A DNA stretch of 64,000 nt. Source: Acytostelium subglobosum LB1 (taxonomy: Eukaryota; Evosea; Eumycetozoa; Acytosteliales; Acytosteliaceae). The translations under genes were made by a program, and so were the position numbers. Below are positions 1 through 12,158 of the stretch, one piece after another. The notes beneath the pieces were generated by a model. It did not search any database. It was not told the DNA's origin and saw nothing but the letters and a program-made list of their open reading frames with translations. Position 1 is the first letter of the stretch; each line of letters starts with the position of its first letter. The stretch lies in assembly GCF_000787575.1 (NCBI RefSeq), contig NW_012236525.1, positions 77,686 through 141,685 of the forward strand. Reading direction: 5' to 3'.

Positions 1-1067
1 GTGATCGGCGCCATCTGGGATAAATTGGTCTCCGGTGGGGCTTCCGACTCGTGACAAGGGCAACTCGGTTGAAGTGGGACCTGGTGGTTTCTTTGCGCTA
101 CGCTCCTGTGATGACTTGCTGCTCGAGGTAATGGCTTGTTGATGGCGCGTTGGCATGGTGGAGAGTCCGCCGCCACCACCGCCAGGGAGAAATGGACCGG
201 TGGACAACACTTGGAAAGGGTTGGTCGGATATCCCAAGGGTGAAAGGAGACCTGTGTTATCAATCGAAGGACGGCTACTATTCAGACTCTGATGGTGAAG
301 GTGTTGGTGATGTGGATTGAATGCTGGTTGATTGGAGAAGGACTGTTGTTGTGGCTGTTGTGTTGCGCCTAGGTAGAAGTTGTGAGACCCAATATATGAG
401 GGTGGTGTGGGTGAGTCCGACGACGGAAGCAGCCCATGCTGATGCGGTTGCTGCTGCTGGGGTGCGCCAGGGATCTCTTGTGAAATGCTATTATTGGAGG
501 AAGGTGCGAATTGATATGGATTGGTTCCGGTAAACTGCGTGCCAGGATAGGTAAAATATTGTTGTTGTTGTTGTTGATGTTGCGCCTGTTGTTGGTTATG
601 TTGTTGATGTTGTTGTTGCTGTTGGTGGGAGGAGGAGTCTGATTTATGGCCTCCAGAAGTTGAAAATGATGTCGGATGTTGATGTAGCGGTGATAGCGGT
701 GATTGATTGTGAAGGAGGTGGTGATGATGAGTCGTCGTCGGTATTGTTTGTTGTCTCTGTTGTTGCTGTTGATGTTGATGTGAGTCGGTATATATTTGAT
801 GGAGTGAGCTTGGATATGGATGGAAATGTTGAGATGATTGTGTTGATGAAGTTGTTGACATTGTACCAGGTCCACCATCATTATTACCACTGCCCTTTGG
901 CATCCCTCTCGTTTCCTTTAACTGATCATATTTAGTTGCTACCTATATAATTAATTAATTAAATAATTAATGATTGATTGATTGAGGTGATGGATAGAGT
1001 TGGTAAGCGACTGTCACTAGAATATATAGGTTTGAGATTGACTTACATTCTGGAATGGAGTGGTCAT
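1..1067 (-). CDS. Gln/His-rich protein of unknown function, N-terminal part (runs off left edge)
   Basis: Two exons: 1047..1067 encodes only MTTPFQN, and 942 down to base 1 stays open to the window edge. The intron has a GTAAGT donor and a TATATAG acceptor and is phase 0. The joined protein begins MTTPFQNVATKYDQLKET and then becomes low complexity, rich in Gln, His, Ser, Thr and Pro, with a run of seven or more Gln and a polyglycine patch near the end of the visible part. No domain is recognised, and the C-terminal half lies outside the window. Dictyostelid coactivators and signalling proteins often carry such tracts, but nothing here assigns a function. The exon boundaries are supported by an uninterrupted 314-codon frame. 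The alternative frame over 369..890 is a shadow. Confidence 0.72.
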
Positions 1068-4000
1068 GGTTCCAATAATGTAGAGAGCAATGAGATCGAG
1101 GTCGATCAATAATATATGTCATGTAAAGGGATGGAGGAGGGATTGATTGATGGCTCGAATGTTGTCCGTCTGGTTGGTTGTCTGGATGATTGAGGGCTTA
1201 ATAAAGGCCACGGATTAGCTAACTGATTAATTATTGATTGATTGATTAGTTGATCGATTGTGGAGTGATGGAATTAATCCCTTGTGTTCAATATATTGAT
1301 GGAGAGGGTTCGTGTTGGAATTATGCGATCATGTGCAACCTCTGATCAGAGTTAAATTGAAGTGGTAGTGAAGGGGATCACACCAGGAGGTGACTGACTA
1401 ACTGGCTAATTGATTGATTTTAGGGGAGGGATTGAGCACGGTAATGCGTTAGCGAGTGAATGAGTGGCTGTTTGAGTGTTGGTTGAGGACTGTACTGTCT
1501 GGGCAAGAAATTTAAGATTGACTGTAAGTGACTGAGTGAATGAATGAGTGATTGATTGATTTAATGAGAGTGAATGAAGGAGTGGGTGAGGGAGTGAATG
1601 AGTGATGGAGTAGATTAATGTAAGAGAGAGAAAGAGATAGAGTTATTTGGTATTGTTGTTGGAATGCCAAGTCAACCGTTGGTTGGTCCGAACTTACGGA
1701 CATGTGGGTTTAGAGGCGCGATGGAGGAGGTGGAGGTGGTAATGGTAAGGGTATCACCCAACAACACGTAACATATACACACTGCCCTGCACTGACTGAC
1801 TGACATAAAACAACAACATGTACATGGATAGATGGGGACACACTTGATCGTGTGAAACCAAATGGGTCCACTTGACCGGCCAAGGGGTAGAGTTAAAGTA
1901 TGTGCTTTGTTGTCGAGCTGAGGCGAGGTCCAGGGCGAGGCCGGCACTCTCTCAAACATGTATGATCACGCGATCCAATCCATACAATGAGAGTGCATAA
2001 TAAATAATTATTATTATTATTAATGTATAAATATTATATTATGTAGAGGTGCTGATGATTGATCAATCATCAGTGAATGTTACTGTTGATCTTTGAATGT
2101 AGTGCTGGTTGATCAATCAATCCAAGGTAGTGGGTGAGAGTGAGCGTGTTTGTGTCGTGGCCCCTGCAGGCCACCTTAAACAATGGAAATTAGCCACTTA
2201 GTACACGTGCGTGAATTAATAAATAAATCCATTCAATGTCTCTACCATTAGAGATTCGGGGAGGATCACATTAAAGTCGCCCGCGTGCCCGGCCGGCCAA
2301 ATATTTGATGATGTTGTTGTTGTTGTTGTTGTTGTTTGATCGGCGGAGGAGGCGGTGCGGTTTTACTCCAAATAATAATTAATCACACTACTTAACGACG
2401 TCCTAAAATGGAATGCAAAGGCTCTATTTGCCCGCTATGCACGTGCCCCAGTTGGATACCACGCTTTACGAATGAACGTGTGTGTACCTTTGCAAAGTCC
2501 ACTCCATTGGACCAATGGTCTAAACAACAACAACAATCAAGTCACATTGCGACAATTCCATAGAGATTAACATCTATGTTGTTATGTGCTAGAATGAGTG
2601 ATATTGGGTGTGTTCATTGATTCATTGGTTCACACAACATTGAATGACTGAACGAGCAAACACATCATTTACCCCTCACTAGAGTTGTGAGTAAAGTATG
2701 AACATGAATGAGCAATAAAGTATGATGTTTGAAAGCGTTATACCATTGTTGTAATATTATAAAGATATAAATATATTATTAATATTATTATTATTAATAT
2801 TATTATTATTAATAATTATTAATTAAGGTGGATACAGTATTGTTGGACAAAAAGATGTTGATAGATAGTGATGATTACGAAATTGACCAGGTCAACGACA
2901 TGTTATGAATGAGCAAGGTGGATGAACAAATGAATGAACAATGTTGAAGATTGAAGAATGTATGATTGAATGAAAGATTGAAGAATGAATGAATGAATGA
3001 ATGATTGATACAGAAGAGGATATTGATGATGTTGATGATGACTGTTGTATAAATACCTGTTCAATTATATCTGATTTTCTGTCTGATTGGAGTCAAATGG
3101 GTAGATTACTTAATGATAGAGGGCAAAGGCCTAACCTGACCCTTACCTGATCGCAAATATATATCCTTGAGGATCTTGAGGAAGGGCAATGAAGGACAGG
3201 ACAGTTGAGACCTGCAGTATTGGAGGTGAGGAAGTTGAATGACTGAATGAATGAATGAATGAGTTGAAAGAATGAATGAATGAATGATTGATGATAATGA
3301 ATGATACCATTGGATAGGAAGAGTCCTTAATAATTCAAGTCAACTTGATTAAATGCTCAATGGTAACCGAGGGGGCATCATATCTATCATTCAATCCTAT
3401 CTGAATGAGTTACTGATAAGCATCTTCTACTTTCACGTGAACGCAGCACCAATAACATCAACAGGCAAGCAAGAGCAAGTAAGCAAGCAAACAAACAAGG
3501 CCCAGTCAGTGGCCAAACTAAAGGCGGACACGCCTTGTACATCATGTTTAGTAGTAGTCGTAGATTATGCACATCCCCCAATGTGCCCAGTACTTACGTA
3601 CGTTCATACCCAAAGACAAGGACATGCATATAAGTTGGGGGGTCTCTCTGTTGCGTCGCCTCACGGATAAGGCCTTAAAGATATTTCAACTCATGGCCTT
3701 GTCTCCTTGGGAGGATGCGTGGTTATCCTACGAAAATGTAAAGGTTGTGGATGGACTTAGGATACTCAGTAGACTCCGGAACTAACGATAACCGCCATTG
3801 TGAGTACAGGTGACCTTGTTTTAAAATATTATTAATAGTACGATGAATGTATTTGATTGGCAAAGCAGGGGCAGTCACTGCCAACAGTCACTGCCAACAG
3901 CAACAACAACAGGAGCAACAACAACAACAACAACACAACCACGCGTACCCGTGGATGTTTGAAAGTGTCTCAACAGGAATGCAAGGGTCCTCCTGTCCAT

Positions 4001-5086
4001 AAATAGGAAGATGGCCCTTTTGAAAAAGTTCTTGGTCAAAAGTTGACCGCGGTCCTTGTGTGTGGGGATGCATTCAAGGATGGATGGATGTTGGGGGGAT
4101 AGGTTTGATGGAGAACAACAAAGACACTACTTACTTGATCGTCGTATTGGGTGGTCATTGGACTGTTCGGGCAAAGAAAGGATAAAGTATACCGGTGTAA
4201 ACAGATGTTGTTTGTGCCAACGTTGCCACTTCGTCTTAGTTTCACGGACTCCACAAACCACGAAGTGATAATAATCAACTTGACGACATCTTGTTTGATG
4301 AGAAGATCCGATCCAACCCAGCACTGAATCTTCTTTGCCATCTTATGGCGGCGTATCTAAACTTACCTACTTTTTCAAATGAACCTATGCTTACACGCAT
4401 GACCAATCTCGGGACAGTCTAGATCACATCTGATGTGATCCCCTTATTATGATTTGTATTAGTTTGCTTGTACAAGTCAATAAGATATTTTGAATCCTAA
4501 TGACAACATCGAAACTTACTTCATGAAGTTCTTGAATCATAGTCGTTCATCCATTCATCGATACATTCATTCATTATTCATTCGTTCAATCATTCGTTCA
4601 TTGTTTTGTTGTTGTTTGTCCATCAACAATTGGTCCAGAACTATGTAACCGTCCATGTCAACATTCAAGAAGAGTGATAGAGTATGTATTTCTTCGAACT
4701 GTAGTTCAATGTGACCATTCTGCAGATAGATAGAGAGTGGGTGAATGAATGAAAGAGTCGTCCGATTAGATCTGATGCAGTCGTGTCTCGAGTATTGAGC
4801 GTGTGTGTTTGTTGGCAAAAGGATACCCTGGGATTGAGAAAAACCTGGGTGTCTAAGGATGGAGAGAGGGGGTGATAAATTAGTCGTGACTAATAATAAA
4901 CGAGGTCAAAGGAAGGTAGACGACACGCATCACACTCTGTTGTTATGTTGTTGTTGTATTTACGATAACATTCGCATCACACACACTTCATTCATTCAAT
5001 CATTCATTCTATATTTATATACATATATTTATATTTATATACTTATAACTATATATTTATATATTTTGAACATCAAACAAACAAAC
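1068..5086. other. Long low-complexity spacer
   Basis: No convincing gene. It holds many TGAATGAATGAATG and TTGATTGATTGATT tracts, a (GTT)n run near 2312-2336, an AT-rich block near 2740-2825, a (CAA)n block near 3897-3933 and a perfect palindrome at 4422-4440. Short open frames at 1672-1959, 3353-3670 and 4036-4341 lack domain signals and typical coding composition. The last 100 bases before the SAPS gene are an AT-rich leader. Confidence 0.5.
4422..4440. repeat. Perfect 19-base palindrome
   Basis: GATCACATC-T-GATGTGATC: two 9-base arms around a single T, in otherwise unremarkable spacer DNA about 650 bases upstream of the SAPS gene. It could be a symmetric protein-binding site or a chance palindrome. 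Confidence 0.6.
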
Positions 5087-7406
5087 ATGACATCAACAAA
5101 ACAACAAGTCCCTTCAACATCAACATCTACAACTGCATTGACGACGACGACATCAACGACACAAGTACAATCTCAACATCATGCTAATGTGTATTATTCA
5201 TTCATTTCGAGATTCTTGGATAATGAGATACCAACAGTGAATGCAAACTTTAAGGAGTTCTTGATACAGGATGGCGTGATTCAGATGTTGATGTCGTTCA
5301 TAACGTTGAACTTCCCACCAGGTGTCACTCGTGTTCAGAACGTAGAGACTACCAACTGGACCACTACATCGTCGTCGGCAGAAGTCCCTCCCGAGGTGCT
5401 CAAGTCATACAAAGTCATGAATCTCTTTGTTCATCCCACACCGCCACTCATCTCCCTGGCCAAGGATCGTCTGCCCATCATCTGTAAGTAGTCTATGATG
5501 ACGATGGATGATGTTGGTGATGACGAACTGACCATCTTCATTCACACACAGTGTCATCACTCTTTGAGATATTCAATTATAACAACAATAGCAATGGCAA
5601 TGGAACCAATGGTACATCGACATCGACAACGACCACAAGCACTTCTTCAACATCGTCAACATCATCATCTTTGTCGACATCAGCGTCATCACATCATAGA
5701 ATAGAGGATCCAGCTGGAAACATACATCACTTTGCCAAGGTGATACTGTGTCTATTCAATCAGTTCACATACGACACGGTGAATGCATTGGCCGAGATCT
5801 ATTCACCAGCACAGCGATCATACTTCCAGATACTGGTGGAGAACCTGCGACATCCACCCATCAAGGACATGCTGCTGGCCATCTCAAAGAGAGCCGCACG
5901 CAAGATGTCCGAGTACCAGACGACCAATCCTCTGGACACCAAGAAGATCCAGAAGGGTTTGACCAAGTCCAAGTTCTTCAACATGCTCGTCGCTCATTTT
6001 GCTCAGCCCACGCGACCAGTCGATGTGGACACTGGATTCATCGACCTGGAAGGCTGCGCAGAGTTTATGATTCGTTGCGTGGAGGAGCTCAACATCCACG
6101 GCCCAGACATTGGCCTGCCGTTCTGTCATCTCCAGAACAAGGAGTTTGCTGATACGCTCGGCAAGATCGTGGCCAATGAGGGCGGCAAGAAATACGCTTT
6201 TGAGCATCGCCATCTCGCCATGAATGTCATCGCCGGCATGATACGCAAGTCGAACGAATTTTCCAGCCAGCCTGGCAATCAGCACCAGGCCGAGAAGGAT
6301 TCAATCTTCTCATCGTCTGGCACCACATTGTGGGCAACCTATTTCAGCAACAACCAATTGCCCGCCCTGTGTCGTCTGCTTACCGACATGGGAAGCGATG
6401 AGAGTTTCAAGAAGACAATCACTTCATTCCGCGTCGACGCACTGGCCCTTCTGATAGACATGGTCAAAGTGCGCGCATCCTCCAAGAAGAAAGCTGCATC
6501 TCAATCACTCATTCCACCAGAGCTGTGGACTCTTTTAGTCGATTGGTTCTTCCAATTCCAGTATGTAGTAGTTGTGCACACAAGTCCCCGTTGGCGTCCA
6601 GACAATCAACTAACCAATCAATCAATCATTCAGCAATGTGTACCAATCCAAGTTCTACAACCTTATCATTGAGGTCTTCAATGAACATCATTTGCCATCG
6701 ATCAAACAACTCTGCTCACATCTAAAGCGATTCATTCAATATTATACTACAGTCGATCAATCAGGTATGGAATCATCCATCCATCCATCCATCCATCCAA
6801 TCAATGTTCTAACCACTCAATCACTCATGGATATAGACACCAAGGGAGTTGTACTGTTGATGCTCAACTTCATCAGACTGTCTGCTGACACTCATCAACC
6901 AAACAGTTATCTGCCAACCTTTTTGAAGGGCAGTGACGAATGGCAACAGTTCCGTCCTCAATTACTTGTATGTTGGAAATGATGATGTTGGATAGACATC
7001 GCATCACCAACAGTCCAACCTTACTCATTCATTCATTCTCATCATTACTTAGAACGATACATTGAAGCAATATCAGAGCAACATCAAAGGCAATGCTAAT
7101 GCGGACGCCACTGTTGCTCAGAAGGACAACGCACTCAATCAATCATTTGCCGCCATCAACTTGGGCTCAGACTGTAAGAATCGATCAATCAATCTAATCA
7201 ATCATTCCACTAACTCCCAATCAATCAATCAATTAGTTGCCGACTCGATAGGATTTGAGGACCCAGAGAAGAAGAAGAAGAAACCTAGCGCAGGAACAAA
7301 GGTCGTCGTGGACGAGTTGAACAATGAGCAGATGTCCAAGATAGAAGCAGAGTTGGTGGACGACGACGAAGACAAGAAGAAGAAGAAGAAGAATAAGAAG
7401 AAGTAA
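5087..7406 (+). CDS. SAPS-like protein (PP6/Sit4 phosphatase-associated family), 652 aa
   Basis: Six exons: 5087..5483, 5552..6560, 6634..6764, 6837..6967, 7053..7173, 7237..7406. All introns are GT-AG and the sum is 653 codons including the stop. The protein has a Thr/Ser/Gln-rich N-terminus, then helical repeats laid out like a SAPS domain: an FLIQDGVIQMLMSFITL helix, a KSYKVMNLFVH segment, an AKVILCLFNQ segment and HPPIKDMLLAI, which parallels the family's HIGTSAIMDLLLRLL. The C-terminus is a Lys/Glu/Asp-rich tail ending in poly-Lys. SAPS proteins are regulatory subunits of the PP6/Sit4 phosphatase. The assignment rests on order and spacing of motifs, not on strong identity, so a generic armadillo-like protein is possible. 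The frame is open upstream to 4859, but the ATG at 5087 follows the AT-rich leader and is preferred. Confidence 0.68.
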
Positions 7407-7603
7407 TAATAATATATAGACAGTCAGTCAGCCATTGGAGAGAGGATGTCGTGTTGTCTGGTCTAACGAACGGACAAACGAACAAACATATGAATGAATG
7501 AATGGAAGGCAAGAAGGTAGGAAGTACAGTATACATATACATATACATATATATATTAGCGAGTTCTTTATTACATGTTGATGGGTAGATTGGACAATGT
7601 TCC

Positions 7604-9235
7604 CTAGAACAGCCCTTGCTTGGACAACGTGTTGGACATGAAGAGCGCTGGAAGGATCTCCTTGATATCCTTCAGATCGCAGGCCTTGGTGAGGAAGGGG
7701 TGTTCCAGCAGCTGTTCGGCCGTGGCGCGCTGCTGCGGATCGAACTGGATGCATCGGTGGACAAAATCGTAGACCTCGTCGGACCACTCTGCGTGCTCCT
7801 CGCGACTCAGCACCAGGCCCTCGGTGGCCGTCGTCACCATGGACTTTAGACGCGAGTTGTGGTTGGGCAGACGGCGCTTCAGCATCTCGACGACACACAC
7901 ACCAAAGCTCCAGATGTCGGCGGAGAAGGAATGCGGCCTGCCATGGATCTGCTCTGGCGGCATCCAGTAGGGCGAGCCACACATGTGTATGTCCTCCTTC
8001 TCGATGCTAAAGTCAATGGCCAGACCAAAGTCGATGATCTTGATGTCACCCTTCAAGCTGATCATGATGTTTGAGCTCTTGAGGTCGCGGTGGCAGATGT
8101 TATTGGCGTGCAGGTAGTGGATGCCGCGCAGTATCTCGCGCGCCACATACGCAATCTTGGACTCGCAGAATGTGAAGTTGTGGATGGCGTCGCTCAGAGT
8201 GCCACCCTCCAGGAACTCCATGATCATCCAGAGCTCGTCGTTGCGCTGGTAGCTGCAGATAAAGTCGGCGATGTTTGGGTGGCGACAGTACTTCATGAAG
8301 CTGATCTCGGTCAGGTTCATGCGCTTCTGCTTCAACGTCCTGTGTGGCATCTTCTTGAGTGCCACCATCTGTTTGTCGTTGGCACAGTGTGGATTCTTGT
8401 TCTTGGCGGCGTAGACACTTCCAAAGCCGCCGCGCGCTTCAAAGTCCAGGTTCTTGTATTGCTCCTTTGGATTGCCCTCGTTGAGGATGCGCTCGGTGGC
8501 GGTCTCCAGCTCCTCGGGGAACTTGAAGAAGACACCTGGCGACATGAATATGCGGCCAGAGTCGATGCGGCGCGTGTTCTCCGTGTAGATGAATGAGAAT
8601 GATGATGGTCCTCCAGAGTTTGTGTTGGCCGACGTAACGATGACGCCTGGCGATTGGCTTCCGGCAGCATTGCGTGGTATGGACAGATTGTTCTTGGCGC
8701 GGCCACCTCCAGCCTCATCCTCCTCATCCGAAGATGAGTAGTTGGGCGAGTTTTGTGATGAGGCGCTCGATGTGACCACCACTGATGGCACCTGGTCCTT
8801 AACCATCTCCTTGAGCTGCGCGATCTGTTCAGGCTGCTCAACATACTTGTAGTAAATAAAGTCCTTGCGGCGCAAGAAATTGAGCACATGGACCACGATG
8901 GGGAAGTTGTCGTTGATCACCTCGTCCTTAATGCCGCTCTGTGTCAGCCACTTCCTATCGTACTTTTGCAGTCCCTTTAGGTTACTGATACATATTATAG
9001 TGGGCACTGGGTCTTCCTCCTCTGTCAGAGGCTCACAATTGCCGTCATTATTCTTCTTGCCGCTCCTAGGTGATGATGAACCAGTTGGCGAGATACTTCC
9101 GACCGAGTTACGTTTTGACTTCCTCGATGGCACGATCACCTTTTGTTCACTGTCCACCAACTCATCATTAGCATCTGCATCATCCAAATGCTGTCTATCC
9201 TTATTCTTCTTAAATATGTTTGAGAAGAACTTCAT
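7604..9235 (-). CDS. PAK/STE20-family serine/threonine protein kinase, 543 aa
   Basis: A single exon. Residues 1-75 are basic and Ser-rich. Residues 77-121 resemble the C-terminal, autoinhibitory part of the p21-binding domain of PAK kinases, but the CRIB signature HxxHVG is absent. A Ser/Asp/Gly-rich linker (about 150-235) leads to a kinase domain (about 260-520): glycine loop ARGGFGSV, VALK lysine at 294, helix-C Glu310, HRDLKSSN with Asp384, DFG at 402-404 and GSPYWMPPEQ in the activation segment. All catalytic residues are present, so an active kinase is expected. The first glycine of the loop is replaced by Ala. Several dictyostelid PAK-like kinases (pakE-pakH type) act in cytoskeletal signalling. 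The 3' end faces the SAPS gene across about 200 bases. Confidence 0.93.
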   Translation of the reverse strand: MKFFSNIFKKNKDRQHLDDADANDELVDSEQKVIVPSRKSKRNSVGSISPTGSSSPRSGKKNNDGNCEPLTEEEDPVPTIICISNLKGLQKYDRKWLTQSGIKDEVINDNFPIVVHVLNFLRRKDFIYYKYVEQPEQIAQLKEMVKDQVPSVVVTSSASSQNSPNYSSSDEEDEAGGGRAKNNLSIPRNAAGSQSPGVIVTSANTNSGGPSSFSFIYTENTRRIDSGRIFMSPGVFFKFPEELETATERILNEGNPKEQYKNLDFEARGGFGSVYAAKNKNPHCANDKQMVALKKMPHRTLKQKRMNLTEISFMKYCRHPNIADFICSYQRNDELWMIMEFLEGGTLSDAIHNFTFCESKIAYVAREILRGIHYLHANNICHRDLKSSNIMISLKGDIKIIDFGLAIDFSIEKEDIHMCGSPYWMPPEQIHGRPHSFSADIWSFGVCVVEMLKRRLPNHNSRLKSMVTTATEGLVLSREEHAEWSDEVYDFVHRCIQFDPQQRATAEQLLEHPFLTKACDLKDIKEILPALFMSNTLSKQGLF

Positions 9236-11048
9236 TCTTCTTCTTCTTCTTCTTCTTCCTCCTCTTTATATCTCTATGTTCTTCTGTATCTATCTAGTTA
9301 TGACTTTCGCTTTATCTGTTCTGTCCGACGGTCTCTCTATGTGTTTCTCTTCTCTATCTTCTATTATTTGTTTGTTTGATACACAAGTACAAGTTAAGTT
9401 AGTTTGATTAACTATCTAGGTTGTGCGTTTGATTGAATGATCGCAGGAGTGATGGGTGACGTGGGTGTTGGGGTGATCAATAGTCGAAAGGGGTAGAGAT
9501 AGTTTGAATTGATAGATGGAGTTGAGAAGTGTCATGGGTTTTGAAACAAGATCTGGGGGCATGCCCCTGTGAGTGACGTCACATTCTTGTTCAAGCTTTG
9601 ATCAGGACCCTGATCAAATGAACACCCCCTTTACACAAGTTCCAAAAAGTGTATTACCTGAATAAGAATAGAAAGTTGAATTATAATATTCACTGTTTGG
9701 TTGATTGGCTTTGGAATTGGCTCAAGTGTGTTGACTAACTGACTATTATGTTGTTAGTTTCCACTCGCTGTCTATATATTATCAATTGTATTTATATATG
9801 TTGTAAATATTATTATTGTTATTGTTAGTTAAATCATTGTCTGTCATAATAATATTAAGTATGATTGGATTGAACGAGTGAGCGAGTGAGGATATGGTGA
9901 TTGATTGATAAAGTGATGGGAGTGATGAGAGTGATGAGCAGGAACAACAGACGTAGTGTTTGTTATTGGTGATCACATAGAGGAGTGTGTTTGAGTGATG
10001 ATGTTAATTGATTGATGGGCATACCAATTGAGGTGATAAGTAATAATTTAAATTATTATTCGTACCTGTTGTGATGGATGGCTGACTGACTGGATGATGA
10101 TAGTGTTATTGTTGTTGTTGTTATTGTTGCATAGGAGTAATGTACTCATATTGGATTGATGGTGAGTGTGTGTGGATGGAGAATTGATTGATGGACACGC
10201 AATAAGAATATGGGAGTACGCGTGTAACATCAATAACTCCCAACAGTTGGTTAGTTAGTTAGATGGTTGGTGTTAATGACCATGAATTTTGAATGCAGAA
10301 GTATACGGTAATGGACACACATACATATAAATATATATACATACACCCATCGTTTATATATTTATTAATATATATGTCCACACAACCTCTAACACTCTAT
10401 CATTACTTCTACATCATTACCATCCATCACCACATACCCCCTAACCTAAGGTTGATTGGATGGTGGTGTGGTGTCGGAGGGTGAGTGTGATTGATTAAGT
10501 TCAGTGTGTCAGTGAGTGATTGAGTGATTGAGTGATATGAGAGTGGGGATGGTTATAAATAGAAGTGTATGTATACTCTATCTGTATAATATATTAAATA
10601 ATATAAGAGTGCTAATAGTGAAGTGAGTGAAGTTATTTCGTTTCATCAACTTCCATCCATCTATGCATCCATGAAGTTGAGTTGTTGTTGATGGTGAATG
10701 GATGGATTAATAGTAATATAATGCAATGAATGGAATGAATGGATATAATATTATATTGGTTTAATTAAATACTTGGCCATCATCATGATGGCCTTCGTTG
10801 GACAGCGTCAAAGGGTAGTCCGAACCCTTTTATTCGATTGAGTGTGATGAGGTTGATGTGTTTGGTTGGGTTTGGTTTGGTGTAATGTGTCAAGTTTGTC
10901 TATGTTGGACAAATGTGTATACAGTTGATTCTCTGTCAGTTGTCGGTCTGAGGTACTGGCCTCGACTCGGACCTGGCATCACAACTAAATGTTTGTTGTT
11001 GTTGTTGTTGTACATTCCTTTCTTCTTGTGTTGAGTTCAAGTTCATGT
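9236..11048. other. Spacer with palindrome cluster and simple repeats
   Basis: No gene recognised. It contains the upstream region of the kinase gene with clustered palindromes (9556-9624), TGATTGATTG tracts, (GTT)n near 10990-11010, AT-rich DNA and a hairpin at 10775-10793 (GGCCATCA-TCA-TGATGGCC). Confidence 0.5.
9556..9624. promoter_or_regulatory. Three adjacent palindromes upstream of the PAK-like kinase, including a CRE-type site
   Basis: In order: GGGGCATGCCCC (9556-9567, perfect), GTGACGTCAC (9573-9582, perfect, containing the CRE core TGACGTCA) and TTTGATCAGG-AC-CCTGATCAAA (9597-9618). The third is flanked by TGTTCA on the left (3 extra bases before the arm) and TGAACA on the right, extending the pairing. 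They lie 320-390 bases upstream of the kinase ATG. A bZIP-type factor is the known kind of reader of TGACGTCA. The regulatory role is inferred. Confidence 0.45.
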
Positions 11049-11482
11049 TTACAATGGACCCAAACAGTAGAGAGATGCAATGACCTTTCCTTTGATAAGA
11101 GTCTTTGGGAATGGAGTTGAAGTCTTTGAATTCAACTTGTCCTGCAAGTAAGCAACAGCGCCATTTGTTGGATAAAAGAATGAGTTGTTATCCTGCTCAA
11201 TAACAGTTCTAACAATGATCTCATTTGGTCTCTTTGGGTTACTATATTGATTATAAGTATGTTGGTATATTGATTGATTGATTGAATGATTGAATAAGGT
11301 TATACATACATTAGAGTAACTTCATCACCAGACTTTACATTCTCAACAGAGTTGTCGACGAGCAACAGGTTGTTCTTGTCACGGTCCAAGACCAAAGAGA
11401 TATTTAATTTATGCTTCAAGAACAATCCGATTGGGATTGGTGACAGCAACAATGTGAGTTTAATAATTCTAAGAGCGTTCAT
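11049..11482 (-). CDS. Small membrane-anchored protein resembling mitochondrial inner-membrane peptidase (S26 fold), 121 aa
   Basis: Two exons, 11310..11482 and 11049..11241, joined through a GTATGT...ATATAG intron give 122 codons. Residues 4-23 form one hydrophobic segment at the N-terminus. The segment SGDEVTLINPKRPNEIIVRT (51-70) parallels the GDIVSLVSPKNP...IIKRVI block of IMP2-type peptidases, and FPKTLIKGKVIASLYCLGPL at the end parallels the family's PVSLGLL...WPP terminus. In active enzymes the block carries a catalytic Lys. Here Arg69 stands in its place, and no SMxPT serine motif is visible. The likely reading is an S26-fold protein that has lost catalysis. Similarity is modest and an unrelated inner-membrane protein remains possible. 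Gene structure itself is well supported. Confidence 0.6.
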
Positions 11483-12158
11483 TTTATGTTATTATATTAT
11501 TATTATTTATTACAAGTAAGTAATATTATTATTTGTATGTTTGATTGATTGATTAGTTAACGAAATACAACCCTGACCGGTCAGTATTTATTGCTTGCTC
11601 TACACTTTACACAGATTCATATCATTCATATCAATCATTCATTCATACAACACCATTGATTGTGATGATGGTGGGATAGCAAATTGCTCTGGAGAAGTAA
11701 GAAAAACAGGAAGAATCTTAAGGTTGGGTGTGTTTTACACTCACAAAAACCCATCACAATCAGAACTCTCCTTGGAACTTTTCAAAATGAAGTTGGGGTT
11801 TTGTGAATGGGTTGAGGGGTGTAATGTGATCATGGGTACACTTTTGAACACACCACTGTTTGATCAACTCAACAACTCAGAAAAAACTACCTATCGCGTG
11901 GTTGATCATCTAGATACTGTTTGAATGGTCGTTGCAATGTTCTCAAATATGCCCCGATATTGAAACTTCTCTTGACCTATCAAAGGTCTGGGCCAGACCA
12001 ATCATTATCAGATTAGTTGATCAACTTTTGATTAGTGGGTGAGTGTAGTAAACGAACTACGGTTCATCACTTCATCACATATTCACTCACCTTCACTCAA
12101 TCAATCACAGGTACTATCCCAACCATTCAATCAATCAATCATACTCAATCAAACAAAG
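11483..12158. other. Spacer upstream of the FNIP cluster
   Basis: No gene recognised. An open frame at 11595-11924 has no domain signal. The last 120 bases are rich in CAATCAATC and act as the leader of the first FNIP gene. Confidence 0.45.

Noticed and set aside
369-890. 173-codon minus-strand frame rich in His and Asn
   Set aside because: It is a shadow of the Gln/His-rich reading frame on the same strand, which is open over 942 bases and joins to an upstream ATG exon by a clean splice.
1672-1959. Minus-strand 95-codon frame
   Set aside because: No domain, low-complexity neighbourhood and no support from splicing; treated as chance.
3353-3785. Overlapping plus-strand frames
   Set aside because: Frames conflict, carry no recognisable motif, and the region is mainly repeats.
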